Shown here: piece by piece, positions 16,169 to 28,249 of the stretch | Numbering within the stretch: the stretch's first letter is position 1 | How the letters are laid out: each line of letters begins with the position of its first letter | DNA from: Andrena cerasifolii | Lineage: Eukaryota; Arthropoda; Insecta; Hymenoptera; Andrenidae | Length of the DNA: 64,000 bases | Reading direction: 5' to 3' | Assembly: GCF_050908995.1 (NCBI RefSeq) | Contig: NW_027484918.1 | Span: 62,001-126,000, forward strand | The notes under the pieces: model-generated | What the model was told of the DNA's origin: nothing | Database searches by the model: none | The model's input: the letters and a program-made list of their open reading frames with translations, nothing else | Translations under genes and position numbers: made by a program

Positions 16169-19100
16169 TTACAACGGAATTTTATAATGTCCCCAGGGCA
16201 GAGTGTCGGTCGAATCGGGTACGATATACCGCTTGTCGTCGTATGGATTTAGAGCGATTTTGGATTCTGAAATGGTGTACACTTTATGCAATTTAGACCG
16301 TATGCATGATTGTCTGCGAACCATTTCGATCTCCTTTTGCAAACACTGCGCGTAGTCGTCGAAAGTTATCGTTCTGGCTATGACGTTGGTCTTGACGCCT
16401 TTCGCTTTTTTCGTATCTTTTTTACCGTCTACGCGAAGTGCATACATTTTCGCTCTAAGACCTACGAATTCGGTCATTATCATCCCATTATTTTCGTCCT
16501 TCATTAGCCCCGGAACCTTCTTATTTAAGCGCGGCATATTATATGTATTGTCAGTAGGATAATCGCTTGTGTCGAATCTATCGATATTGCGTTTCACGGA
16601 CTCGTAGATATCATCGCATCGAATGTGATAGATGAAGCTATCAGTGTCTGTGTATAGAATTTTACATTTTTGACCATATAGTGGAGACATGTACTCGTGA
16701 TGAAATTCGTACAAACAAATTTTTGATATGTCTAGAATGCACATACCCACATATATCGGTTTGTTGAATTTCACCTCGAGTTTTCGCAATTCAACAGCTA
16801 TTAAATTTTCCGAAAAAACACTTCTGCTGTGGAAATTCGGTTTCGCGATCATTGCCTCCGCACCATATCGCCCTTCCCAATGTGTTAAAAGTTTTACGTC
16901 CACCTGATTTCGCACATTTTCCATAGTTTTACCGAATACTGCGTTGTTCATCAATTTGTACAAATTTTTTTCAAAGTCGTTTGTCGCGCATGTTCTAAAC
17001 CGTGTATTGAGTTCGATGTAATCGCGGAGCCAGGGAGATTGAGCGAATTGAAGCGCGCGGTGTATCTTTGTAATACGAAGACCGTGACTCGTGCACTGCT
17101 GCAGGTTGCGATAATGGATAACGTAACGCTGCTTATCGTATACCGTCGCGAGTAACTTGTCCTGTCTGCTGCCAGGTGGTTTGGCACGCGTCGGGCAGAA
17201 CGGTAGATCGGCGTGAGCGTCGTGCAGACGTTGCGGATATTCCAGATCTGCCTCGAGAATGTATCCCGTGGGCGAATCGACAGCGATCGAAGACACGTCA
17301 AAATTTGCGACATCTTCGACCCATTGAAATTTGGCGTATGGTAGGGGCTGACACATTGCCCATCCGTACAAGTTGTTCACGTCAAAGTACATCAAGTACG
17401 ATGACTGTTCCGATGGGTTGTAAGATGACATGTACTTGTTATTGGCGTGTGCGTATCTTCCGGAACATTGGCTTAAACCGCCACGTATACCGCGTTCGAT
17501 AAACATGACCATATCAATGTCTGTGAGCAATTCGAATGTAATTTTGGTATGTTTTAGCATGGCATCCCACGTAAAGCCAGGTAAAGTATAATAATGCGCT
17601 GAATCTAATCCGTAACTCTTGATACAACTTTCGCGAAAATTTTCAAAAATATCTGCCAATAACAAGACATCTGTTTTCAAATACAAGTCGCTGTATTCGC
17701 CCAAAGTTCTAATCCTGAAACGCTGCCAGACAATCTCGGCGTGCGCGTAATCGCTCTTGGATACAGTCTCACCCGTTAACGAACTGTAGAATGACTCGCG
17801 CGGTGGTAAGCATGGATCCTGCAGCTTGTTCGCGCAATCAAGGTATTCGTATGGAAATACACCCTTTCGCGTCAATAAATTGAAATCTTCGATGGATAAT
17901 GTTTCAAATTCGGATCGTAAAATTTTTAATTTATCCGCGCTAAGAAAAGATGCTAATTTGTTGAGACTGGTATTGAGAAATTTGTATGAATCGATGAATC
18001 GCAATTTAATACATTTTCGCGAGTCTGAGTCAGCCGTATCTTCAACATTTTTTGTGAATGAAATGTACTTTTCTTTCGTTATGGGTAATACGTCAATGCT
18101 GCCTTCGAAAGCGGTAGCTATTTCCTCGATAATGAAATGCGAATCCTAGCCGGATAAATTATGGAAAACTATGGGGATGTAAAACGCATTTTTATAATTT
18201 AAATTGCACTCCGAATGTGCTGGGCCTCTAAAGCGTCCGGATAGATGGCAATGATCGCGAACTCGTACATCTTCAGCCTTGAATGGTTCTTCGCAAATAT
18301 GACAGTGTGTTGCATCGCGAAATGTCGCCCATTGTTCGGGAGTTAAATCAAGCATGGGAACATTGTTGGTCAGAATGGGTTTGGCGAAGTTTGCAAAATT
18401 TTCCAGTTCGTTGACGAACCATGAAACACAATCCGCGTCGCGGCGACATCGATACGTCGACAGTGATGTATCGTACGAGCAATGCATATAATATGCAATG
18501 CTGTGCACTTTATGGTGTTGATACGCGCGCAATTTACTATCCATTTCACCCATTCGGTGATTGTCCTCTGTTTTTTCAATGATGCACTCAAGATCGGCGT
18601 ACACCACGAAGGGGAGCCGCTCCTTCATACAGTGGTTGCTGAATTTGAGCAGATTGTTTCCTACGCTGGGCAACAGGATGGCGCAATCATTCATCTGCAA
18701 AAAATCAAAAATTTTTTTATTTAATTTTTTTCAACGATATTTTTCAACGTTTCATAAGTTTATGTACATACCGATCGCAGATGAATTTTTTTTCTCTGTG
18801 CCTGCTCAACTGCATGCTCACCAGTCGGGATAAGTCCTTGATCAGCACAAAGTGCCCTACATCGCCGTGCTCATGATTCGGCGTGTAGAGCAGATTGACG
18901 TGTCGATCCCTCTTTTGGCTGGTGAGACGCAGCGGAAAGACCGTCGATCCTTTCTCCATCCCGAAGGTGTACACGTTGACGGAGATGCCGTTCTGCCGCT
19001 CAAACTTCCCAAGCTGCTCTAGGGACATTGGGAACTCAATGTCTTGGAGATTTAGCACCAATGTATAATGTGGATATGAACTTGGTCGATGAGGGTTTCT

Positions 19101-19871
19101 TTCGGCGGGATGGAGAGCTGCGACCACTGCCCGCGCGAAGCAGGCTTTATCCTCGGATCGCACGCTAATTGTCGCTTTCTTCATCAATATTTCCCGTGGC
19201 AACTTGAAGTGGCACCCTGCGCGCAGCGGATTGTACTTATTAACGTTGACGGTTAGGTTGAGAATCCTCATCAATGCCCATCCACTATCGCGTTCCTGAA
19301 ACTCTTCCAACGATGCCAGGGTGGGTTCGATGACGCATCGTTGGTACCACTCCTGTAGATCACATGTACCGAAGAGTTCGCAGTTCCGGGTATTGATACT
19401 TTTGCAAGCATGTTTGTCACCCGCCACAAATTCGCCGTTGAACACAGTGTTCACTTTGAGGTTCTGATGTTTCCTCAAGGCGCCTCGTACATACTCCAGC
19501 ACAATGGTCCCCGCATCCTCGAGGAAGTTGCGCGGCTGGATATAGTTCGAATTTAACACTGCACCAGTTAATACGCGGATATCGAACGCAGTGTCTATTT
19601 CGCGCCACAAAAGTCCTGTGCTCGAATGTCCAGCACCTTCATGCACGAAACGTCCGCGCAACGAATATTTTAGTCCTTCGGGATGAGCGATTCGAGCAAC
19701 CAGCGATTGCTGAACACCGATCGATAATCGCGGGCGTTTCACTCGGCTGTGTTCTTCCAACGATTCGATGCACTCGTTGCACCGTTCTTCCCACGCGAGG
19801 TATTCTTCCTGTGAAATCAATCACGCAGATTGATCCAACAATTGGCGTTCTACTTGCGCGAATTCTCCCAT
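16169..19871 (-). pseudogene. polB: Protein-primed DNA polymerase B, interrupted (copy B)
   Basis: Polinton polymerase with the palm motifs visible: YFDVNNLYGWAM (motif A), KLMNNAVFGKTMENVR (motif B) and YTDTDSF (motif C). The exonuclease region precedes them (YADLECIIEK near 18600). From the first ATG at 19871 there are three breaks: an in-frame TGA at 19821-19823 after 16 codons; a stop-containing interval near 18695-18767; and a TAG at 18146-18148 replacing the residue before DSH in the exonuclease motif. From the motif A domain to the end (16169-18004) the frame is open. As it stands no full-length polymerase can be made. The family replicates the element by protein priming. Confidence 0.9.
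18695..18767 (-). other. Intron-like or degenerate 73-nt segment in polB
   Basis: The AT-rich segment contains stops in the polymerase frame. It is bounded by GTACAT and TTTTTTGCAG; a stronger donor GTATGT lies 4 nt upstream but would not keep the frame. In related polymerases, as I recall them, a short Cys/His-rich stretch is encoded here and appears to be missing. It is either an intron or a deletion scar. Confidence 0.4.
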
Positions 19872-20341
19872 GGTTGTAAATGAAATATGTCTTTTCCTCG
19901 CAACAGGTTGCAACGATTTGAGGCTTTGTGCAGTTTAGAGTGCGCTTTTTAAGACTGATACCATGGTTTGGTATCTCTGCCTAACTCTTTTGGCGTACCC
20001 CATCCCTCGAATGCACCGCGTGCAAAAACGACGATCCGTCCCAGCATGGTTCTGTGCGGTTTCTACCGATACAGCATAATTATTTCTATGATTCGCGCGT
20101 ATGACGAATTAGCGCGCAAAATCATCCGACACAGTTTCTGCTGACGCCGCATAATTCTAAGATTCGACGCTTTCACAGATATTATATTACATTCAACACG
20201 TGTCGAGACTTTTATCCTTGAAGGTGGGGCTCAAATTACATACAATCGCGCGATATGCTGCGATGTTAAGATTGGAAAACATTATGGAAAAATTGGTAGC
20301 TTTAAAATAAAATGCTGTGGTGGGGGAGGCAATTGCTCCTC

Positions 20342-20395
20342 TATTTAAGCCGAGCTCTTGGACGCTATTCCATCAATCGCTCAGTAGCCTCAGTG
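20342..20395 (+). promoter_or_regulatory. Core promoter of the 276-aa gene
   Basis: TATTTAAG at 20342-20349 is followed about 40 nt later by two insect-initiator-like TCAGT elements (20381, 20390). The ATG is at 20446. The region 19872-20341 otherwise shows no gene. Confidence 0.45.
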
Positions 20396-20445
20396 ACTTT
20401 GACGGAACAGACGGTACTCCGTAAAAAAATATAGTGCACATCAAA

Positions 20446-21276
20446 ATGTACAAACACAGCTTAAACGATTCATCCTGCGCAGCCGGCAACGATGGTGGGT
20501 TTCCAAATAAATGTGAACAACAGCAGCAACAACTACATCATCATCAACAATCCAATATGAGGTATGTACACGTTACTATACACTTTTCATTTACTTCATT
20601 CACTGTAAACGCAAAACGACCGAAGTATCAATTTCATGTACTTGTTTCTTACAGTTCTGGATCCGTATCGCTAAAAACGATGAAAACATCGAAACCATCA
20701 ATCGTACGGATCCTGGGGCGTGATTATCCACTGACTGCAACAGCTTATAAACGTCTAACTATAGGAATTCGCATTGGTATGGATTTGTGTCACGTTGAGA
20801 TCACCATAGCCGACAATAAAGGCAGCGAGTTAAGCTTTTCAATGTCTACGTGGAAGCTCCTGCTACAAAACGAGGTGGACATACTCCAACGATTACGCAG
20901 CAACGCAACATCGCCCCAAACTCACATTATAATTGATCATTTACGACTAGAGTTCACGCGTATGCATGATGATCAACTTATTAAAATCACCGATAATCGC
21001 GTTGTCATATATATGACTGAAGCCACGATGTGTAAATTATTCGCGTACAATCATTGCATTGAACATATGTATACGTGGCTAACTGAAAATATGTACTCTG
21101 TAAGCAGTAAATATGCCACTTTCGTAGACGTTCTACGTAGCGCTACCGCGCCAACAGATTATGTAAAATTAATTTCTGAAAGCGAACACTTCGAACAGCA
21201 TTCATTGATTGATTGTGAATTGTTAGCATGTGCAATCAATCATATTGTGCATGATGCTCGTAGTAAAAAATATTAA
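20446..21276 (+). CDS. Unknown Polinton protein next to right TIR, 276 aa
   Basis: ATG at 20446 opens a 276-residue frame. A Gln/His-rich N-terminus (QQQQQLHHHQQ) is followed by a globular region (SIVRILGRDYPLT...IGIRIGMDLCHVEI) and a helical C-terminus with SLIDCELLACAINHI. A candidate intron 20562-20654 (93 nt, AG/GTATGT...TTCTTACAG) is a multiple of three without stops, so both spliced (245 aa) and unspliced forms are open. A decayed relative sits between integrase and polymerase. Family is not recognised. Confidence 0.7.
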   Translation: MYKHSLNDSSCAAGNDGGFPNKCEQQQQQLHHHQQSNMRYVHVTIHFSFTSFTVNAKRPKYQFHVLVSYSSGSVSLKTMKTSKPSIVRILGRDYPLTATAYKRLTIGIRIGMDLCHVEITIADNKGSELSFSMSTWKLLLQNEVDILQRLRSNATSPQTHIIIDHLRLEFTRMHDDQLIKITDNRVVIYMTEATMCKLFAYNHCIEHMYTWLTENMYSVSSKYATFVDVLRSATAPTDYVKLISESEHFEQHSLIDCELLACAINHIVHDARSKKY

Positions 21277-21702
21277 ATTATATTCTTTTATGATTTGTAA
21301 CAATATATATCTTAAACCTATATTATTTCTCCATTGCATTCACCCATCAGCCTCCCCGCCATCTAATTTTAAGATTCCGCGTTTCTGTGTTACATTTCAT
21401 TCTTCGCGCCGCCAAGTGACATCACCCTGCACGGCTGCTTCAGAGGAGTCGAATTACGCGAGATCGCGCGATACGCAGCGACGTTAAATCGGAACGCTTT
21501 GAAATACTGTTAGCTTTAGAATGCATGCGATGCTATCCCCTATGTAGTGGTGTCTCTTTCCCTCCTAGAATTTTGACTTTAAAGTAATGCTCCATCTCTT
21601 TCCCTCGAAGACGCGGTGTCGAGAAACGCCGATCTTTCCCGACATCGTTCGAAACAATTTCTGATAAAATTTCTCATAAAAATAAATTATTATACGTCGA
21701 CG

Positions 21703-21743
<41 letters not shown>

Positions 21744-21811
21744 ACATATGTGACGCTCCGTTGGTTTCGCTATATGTACCATTCGGAAAAGACTAATGTC
21801 AGAGACGGCGT

Positions 21812-21880
21812 TTGGGGGAGTTGGTTAGGCGGCTGACTCGTACCGCGGAGGTCTTGGGTTCGAGCCCCGTCTCCCCGAGA
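21812..21880 (+). other. tRNA-like segment with A/B-box in right TIR
   Basis: A-box-like GTTGGTTAGGCGG near 21820 and B-box GGTTCGAGCC at 21857-21866. The anticodon-arm half CTGACTCGTA resembles a CGT-anticodon tRNA but lacks its pairing partner. Not a functional tRNA by eye. Confidence 0.6.
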
Positions 21881-22155
21881 AGTTTTTTCATTTATATTAA
21901 TATCATAAAATTAATATTTCCTTCCTTACCGACAGTCTGTTGTACCACGCTACAGAGTAACACCTTCCTTACCGACAGTCTGTACCACCACGCTCCAGAG
22001 TAGCGCACCGTCACCCCGCGGTTCCTTCTCCTCCTCCTCGATGATACCCCCGCACCGTCACCCCGCGGTTCCTCCTCCTCCTCGATGATACCCCCCACCA
22101 CTCCGCCATCTCTATGACGTCATTCGCCGCCAGCCCGCCGACAAAAAAACAAATT

Positions 22156-22207
22156 TTCAAATTTGAGTTTCAAGGTCATGATCATGACCTTGAAACTCAA
22201 ATTTGAA
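22156..22207. repeat. 52-bp perfect palindrome in the right TIR
   Basis: Same palindrome as 5791-5842, with facing TCAAGGTCA half-sites, 25 bp from the element end. Confidence 0.9.
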
Positions 22208-22232
22208 TTAGAATCCCCCTTGTCTTACTACT

Positions 22233-25200
22233 AATGTGCGTTTATTCAAACAATGTTTTAAGCACCTGGTACATATACGGCTTGTCAGATGGTGCTTAAA
22301 CAAAATATGGTTTTTCCCAACTTTTGGGACTCGCAATATAAAATTGGCGTCAATCTCGGCGAAACTGCCCTGGCGATTCTCCACTCTTAAACTAGCCGCA
22401 CTAAGCAGCTTTTTGCATTGTAGGGCACGAAAGGAGAAAGAGGAGGAGAGAAGAAGACAGATGACAGAGGCAGAGAGAAGGGAAGGAGGAGGGTCACAGA
22501 CAATGAGACAAGGAGGGAAGAAGGAAAGAAGAGACGCGTAATGGGAGCAGCGACAGAAGAAGAGAGAAGAAAAGACGGAGGATGAATAAAGAGAGGAGGA
22601 GAAGGAAGGAGAAAGAGGGTTTCGGCGAAAGAATATAGGAGGAAAGGAGGGACAGTAAAGGTGAGGTAGGGGGAAGGTGGGGCTAATTAAAAAATAGCGT
22701 CGTGTGAGGCGCCCCCTTTTTTCTGCAGGTGCCACCCTTACTCCCGATCCTATGGAGTGAAGCTCATGTTGAAGATTGATCGGGGAGTAGCCCAGGCAAG
22801 GGGCAATCGGCAGGGGAGCCCACCCGCGGCACAGCGGCAGGAGCGCCGAGCGGGGCCCGGTATTGCCGCACCCCCGACACGTGCTCGACATATATGTCCC
22901 GGGACCATCTTATGGTGTCTGTGACAATGAGCCGGCGCATCAACGACGCGTAGTGCGGCGAGACACCGAGTCGCTTCAGGACCGGCTCATTGCCCTGGTC
23001 CCATGTACCAAGGGCGCCCACGACGATCGCATCCACATCCACCGAATACCCCGACGCGTGCAATGCAGCTGCAAGCGGGGTATACTTGACGATCTTCGAT
23101 CGTCGAGCATCCTCCATGGCCTTGCGCTGGTTCTCAAACGCGACGGTGACATCGATGATGTGGACGCGTTTCGCTGCCTCATCCCGGACAACAATGTCCG
23201 GTCTGAGAGCCGCTAGATCGCCGTTGACTCCCTCCACCCTTTGGTTTATACGGATGGCTCCCTTCGCTCTGCATGCTTTCGCCACCCGCGCCATGACCGC
23301 GTCGTGACGAAGCTGCAGAGCGGCCGAGTGCGGCAGACAGTGACAGATTACGTGAGGTAGGGTCTCACTCGGGTAACCGCACCGCCTGCAGCGCTTGTCG
23401 CCCGAGCCCCAGCGTCGCGCCCCGTTAAGGGGCAGGACATCGAGGCGCGCGCGATGAATGAAGCGCCACTCGGCGAACCGGGCGTACCTGCCATCGCGGA
23501 GGAAGGCATTGCTGACTCCCGACCGCGACGACACCTGGAAAACCTTCCCTTGATCCGGTTTTGCCAGGAGAGAGCACAAGTAATCTTGTACCGCAATTCT
23601 CAAGCGACGAATCACCTGAGAACTTGCGCCCGGGGGGATTATGGTCCGTCGACCCTCTGAGCCTCGGCATTCCAAAAGAATCTCCTTAGTCAGGGGGTCG
23701 TACCGCCATGCCAGGTGTAGGCGTTTGACCTGGCGACGCGAAGCCACACGCACCCGGGTCCACAGGCCAGGGTCACCCTGGAGGTCGCACGCAAAGGGTC
23801 CCTCGAGCGAACCCGAGAGGAATGCGGCGACCTGCTCCTGCGTTGGCTGGACGGATGTACGTCTCCGGACTGCATTCCTCAGCGAGGTCCTGGCCCGCTC
23901 AGCGATCGCGCCGTCCTTACAGGATAGTAGCCTGAAGGCATGCGCGATCGTGAGCACGTCGGCCAGGTCCGCCATCGGGATGAGCCCGGCTCCACCCCGC
24001 CAAGTGGGGAGGTAAACTATCTCCGCACTGGCTCGCTGGGGGAGATTCATCCAGCCCTTGACCAGGCGCTTGACTAATTTGTCAAACGCCTTGAGTGGAG
24101 TTTTTTCGACTGCACCGCTCCTCAAGATGTGGTCCAGCCGCGGCAGGATGAACACCCTAAGGGCGTCCATCTTCTGCCACGGGGCGAGGAGCGATGATTC
24201 GATGGCATTCGCATCTTCCATCATCCGGATGATGGTGGCGGTAGGGGTTTGGCTTACCCGGGAACCAACCGGGATTCCCAGGTACTCGTAAGCCTCACCC
24301 TCTCCCAAGGCTTTCAGCTCCTCACCGTCGAGCACGAAGACGGTTGGCTGCGATTTCTGTGCGCTACCCTTCCCCCGAAGGTGAACGGTAGCGCACTTCT
24401 TGGGGTTGAATTTCAACCCCGCCGCAGCCGCCGCCCTCTGGATCCCGTCGAGGAGGGACTGCATCTCCGCTGGTGAGGCCGCCACAAGACCAATGTCGTC
24501 TGCGTAGGCAAACGCACGGTGCAAGTCCTCCCCCAACCTATAGCCTATCGGTAGTGACTCGACGGATCGAATCACTCGCTCGATCGCCAGGTTGAAGGTC
24601 ATCGGACTACACGGACAACCCTGCTTGACCCCAGCCAGCATGGGGATGTTTTCGGTAAAGCCCTGGGAGGTAGGGACCTTGGTCGTGCATCCAGTGTTCA
24701 TGGAGAGCATGATCTTCTGGATGTTGAGGGGTAGTTTGACACCCTCAAAGGCATCGAACAGGGTGGCGTGGGGAATCGAACCGAACGCGTTGGTTAGATC
24801 CAGCCACGCCACCACGGCTTGTCGACCCTCTCTCCGGCTGTCCTCCAGGATTTCCTGAAGCATGAAGTTGTGCTCGTGGCACCCCTCATGCCTCAGGAAG
24901 CCCTTCTGAGGGTGACTCAGCCGTTTTCCCTTAACCGCGAAATCCATCAACCTGTCCGCGAGCACCGCGGCGAACAGCTTGGCAACCGTATCGCCGAGCG
25001 CGAGCGGACGCCAATTAGAAAGATCGCTTCGGTCCCCCTTCTTGTACGTAAGTACCGTTATGGAGGACTTCCACGACTTCGGAATGGCCTCCGTCCGAAG
25101 GCAGGCGTTAAACACCGAGGCAAGCACGGAGCACCCTGGATCAGCCTTCCCGAGCTCATCGTAGGTGACCCCGTCCGGACCGGGCGCACTTTTATGCGTC

Positions 25201-27631
25201 CGTTTCAGACGGGCCTCCACCTCCGACTCCAAGAAAGGCCTCACCAGTGCATCCCGTAGCTCACCCTCTTCGTCCGTAGGCCACTCCGGCCACACATAGG
25301 GCTCGCCCACAGGGGGGGCCGTCGCCGAGTACATTTTCTGGAAATACTGGCCGACCTCCCCCGCACTGACTTGGCAGTGAGGAGAAGGACCCGTCAGCAC
25401 CTCCTCCATCGCTCGGCGACGATTCTCCCTGTACAGGCGCTGCAGCCTCGTGGCTTTCTTCACATGGTCCTCCGGGCCCTGCGCTTCGGGGGCCCTAGGA
25501 CGACCATGCTGGCGGTTGCGGGGCGGTTGCCCCACCCTCCCCTTAGCCGATCGGGACTGGAGGTAGGTGGTCAGGTCTTCGGCCAACCCCTCCAAAGTCT
25601 CGATCGTCTCGACACCCTCGGCGCGTGAGATAAGGGCCTTGCGTAATTCCGCATCGGCCCGTCTCGCATCGCGCCCAGGACGCCAGGGAGGGTTAGATGT
25701 CGCGGGGGGAGAGAGGGCAGGTTCGTGTCCACGACCATTATGGGGGTAGGGAGTGGTACGGGGATTTGGACAGCCCCGGGGCTGTCCACGTCGAGAACGC
25801 GCCCGAGGAGCAGAAACCCGGGCTCCCGCCGACGCAACGACCGCGGCCGCCAGCGGGCACCCCCGGCGATCGCCCGCCGCGGTAATATGGGGCTCAGGTA
25901 GCGGCTGCGACGGTGAACGCGACCTATTGTTGAGGGCGTGGGTGGGGGTAGGGGCGGGTGGACTTCTTGGGGACGGCAGTGGCAGCGGTGGTGACGAAGG
26001 CGCCGGTGTCGGTGTCGGTGTCGGTGGCCCTGAAGACTCCCTCCTCCCTCGCCCCGGCGTCCTTCGAAAACTCTTGCCGCTGTCACCCCCCTCCTCCTCG
26101 CTCTCCGAGGAACCGCTGCCCGAGGCGATCCGTCGTCTCGTCCTCTTCCTCTTTGGGGCCGCCTCCCATGGCTCCTCCGTCCTGGTGGGGGTGATGGCAT
26201 TTTGGGGGGCCTCCAGGCCCCCCTCCTCCTCAATGGGAACCAGAGGCCGGAAGACGAGAGGCTGCGCCGTGACGACTCTGACCGTGGGCCCCGTGTAGAT
26301 ACATGACGTCATGACGGGGCCACCACGAGACGTCGTCGTGACAGTGCTCGTGGTTAAAGTGGCCCCGGTCGATGACGTCACGACAGCCGGGGGGGGTCAG
26401 GACAGCGCAGCTCGTCCGTGCCGGGGGAGTCGCCGGCCAATTTGGGGAAGTCGAGGCCGCCCTTTGTGTGGAGGTCCTCTCCTCCCGGACTTGCCCGATG
26501 GAGCTGGCCGATGTTGAAGGTCCGGGAGGGTGAGTCGGTGCCCCCGCGGGCTCCACGGGGGTCGGGGTCTTCCTAGGCCGACCCGGCCCCCTCTTGCTGG
26601 ACGTGGTGATGGTCCCATGGCCCGCCAGCGGTGCCGTTTCCTTCTTCGGTTGCCCCACCCCCCTCTTGATGGTGGTGGAGGAGGTGGTGGGGGGCCCTGG
26701 GACCACTGTGGACCTCGGGGGCAGACTGGAGGACCTCGTCAGTCTTCGGGTCACTGGGCTCGGTGGAGTGCCCAGTGACCTTTTCTTCGCGGGCTGCGTC
26801 TCCAAGCTTCCCCTGGTGGAATTATGGCCGGACGTCGATGCACTCCCCCTCGAGATGGTGGTGGAGGGCCCCTGATTCCTTGCTGCAGCCTCCGCGTAGG
26901 TGGTAGGGGGAGAGCAGCAGCGGGCGGTGGTGGTGGCAGCCCCAATCGCCTTGGTGGTGGTGGTGCCAGGTGGTGGACGGGCTGTTGCTGGTGCAGCAGC
27001 AGCTCCCTTCGAGCGAAGGGTACTAGGGGCGACAGCGGCGGTGACCCTCGTGGTCTTGGTGGTAGGCGGGGGTGGTCTTGGCGCGACGGAGGCCCTCTCC
27101 GTCGACGATCTCTTGGCCACTGCCGTCGTGGTCGCGTTGGGGGTAGATTTCCGGGGTGCGGGGGGGGGGGGGGGTAGTTTTGCGGGGGACTGGGGGGGTG
27201 ATTGTTCGGCGCACGGGAGGGGTTGTCGTGCGCAGCGCGGGGGAGACCGTCGCAGCCCCCGATCCTGAAGGGTGGTTCTGTAGGGGGTCGCCTCCGCCGC
27301 TTGCGCCGCTGCCAGAACTGCGCGCCCTTTCGGTACAGGGCGCACGCGGAGCAGTCCCAGCACTCGCGGTCGCGGGGTGGAATTTGGCCACGTGGGCGTT
27401 AACGTCCTTTATAGGGTATTTACCCTTTCCCACGTGGCCGCAGTACCGACAGGTAGGTTTTAACGTCCACCCCACGTGAGTCCGTTTTACGTGCTGGGCG
27501 AACTCCACGTACCCCCTGTACCGAAACGAGTTGCTTTTCGACGACTTTTTGCTAAAGCACTCGGGACACGTTAAGCCGTCCGTGGCCGGTAGTTCGACGG
27601 CAACTTCCATTGTTGGAACCGGCGAAGTCAT
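22233..27631 (-). mobile_element. R2-like non-LTR retrotransposon
   Basis: Coding region 22764-27631 plus a C/T-rich 3' UTR of about 530 nt ending near the Polinton terminus with TTTGAATAAACGC just before it. The 5' UTR limit upstream of 27631 is unclear. N-terminal zinc fingers, one RT and a C-terminal restriction-like endonuclease define the R2-type group. No 28S rRNA target is seen next to it. Confidence 0.8.
22764..27631 (-). pseudogene. R2-like polyprotein (zinc fingers, RT, RLE), frameshifted
   Basis: Starts at ATG 27631. Two N-terminal C2H2 fingers (CPEC...HVKRTH, CRYC...HVAKFH) are followed by a long Pro/Thr/Ala-rich linker, an RT domain with catalytic YADD (FAYADDIGLVA), a CCHC knuckle (CRRC...HVICHC) and the endonuclease motif RPDIVV...IDVTVAFE. 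The protein would nick and reverse-transcribe into a target site. The frame changes twice, near a 15-G run around 27161-27176 and near an 8-G run around 26390-26397. Frames 27023-27631, 26230-27363 and 22764-26381 overlap end to end. From 26381 down the RT-RLE part is one open frame of 1205 residues. Confidence 0.85.
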
Positions 27632-28249
27632 TTAGAACGGAAAAAGAAAAGAAGGAGAAAAGAAAAGTGAAAAGCAAAAAGAAAGAGAAAATATATAAAA
27701 ATGACTAAAGTGATTATATCGCCGGACCAACGATGAAAGTCTCCCGAGTGCGCGGGCGCGCAGTGGATGAAATGAGTGGATGAATGGCTGATGGGAATGA
27801 ATATGAGGGTGCAGCAGCACAGCGGCGCGAAATATAAGCGTTCGAAAAAAAAAAATAGCAATACGTAATAAGAGTGGAGAACAATAGTTCTAGCGAATAC
27901 GAATCCGGGCAGTCGCCGAGATGTATAGAATAAATAACGCAGAACAAAAAAAATATAATAAAATCAATAAATAAAACAAAGAAAATACAATAGAATGGGC
28001 GCTGTAATATCGAATAGCGCCAGGCCAGGTTGAAGCGCCGGCGTTGCCTCTTGTCTCTTACACGCGTGTCAAAAGTAGTAAAAAGACAGTGACCAAGTAA
28101 ATAAATATATGACACGCAACAATGTATAAATAAAATAAATAAGAGACGAACAGGTGTATAAATGAAATAGAAAAAGAAAAAAAAAGGTGACTAGAGTTGC
28201 TCCCCGGCTGAAATGCTAATTGATAGTAAAAATATAAAATATGTGACGT
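27632..28249. other. LINE 5' flank without recognisable gene
   Basis: A-rich noncoding sequence upstream of the LINE start codon, probably 5' UTR or flank. No ORF of note. Confidence 0.5.

Larger units (their letters stand above)
11193..16956 (-). repeat. Inverted duplicate of window positions 1-5765
   Basis: Genes, spacers and A/T microsatellites match the complement of 1-5765 with one net indel and scattered substitutions. Together with copy A it forms an inverted repeat with 5.8-kb arms and a 5.4-kb spacer. Confidence 0.95.
5766..22232 (+). mobile_element. Polinton/Maverick copy B with both terminal repeats
   Basis: The element is 16467 bp with about 0.96-kb terminal inverted repeats starting AGTAGTAAGACAAGG and ending with the complement. 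It encodes capsid, penton, protease, PLA2-domain protein, ATPase, integrase and protein-primed polymerase, the diagnostic Polinton set. The six bases before it are ACTATG and the six after it are AATGTG, so the expected 6-bp target duplication is absent. The left flank is Polinton A's protease gene and the right flank is a LINE 3' end. The polymerase is interrupted, so it is probably immobile alone. Confidence 0.92.
21277..22232 (-). repeat. Polinton B right terminal inverted repeat
   Basis: Complement of 5766-6730, with (GT)n, tRNA-like segment, tandem units and the 52-bp palindrome (22156-22207). It ends CTTACTACT at 22232. Differences from the left arm are mainly repeat length and a few bases. 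Confidence 0.9.

Noticed and set aside
21812..21880. Functional tRNA gene
   Set aside because: The B-box is good, but the anticodon stem lacks its partner and the acceptor stem is ambiguous.
22208..22891. 227-codon minus-strand frame over the LINE 3' end
   Set aside because: C/T-rich low complexity, it overlaps the real RT-RLE frame end and runs into the Polinton terminus.
25753..27268. Several long plus-strand frames rich in Gly, Arg and Pro
   Set aside because: They are antisense to the GC-rich LINE linker. Only the minus-strand frames have zinc-finger, RT and endonuclease motifs.
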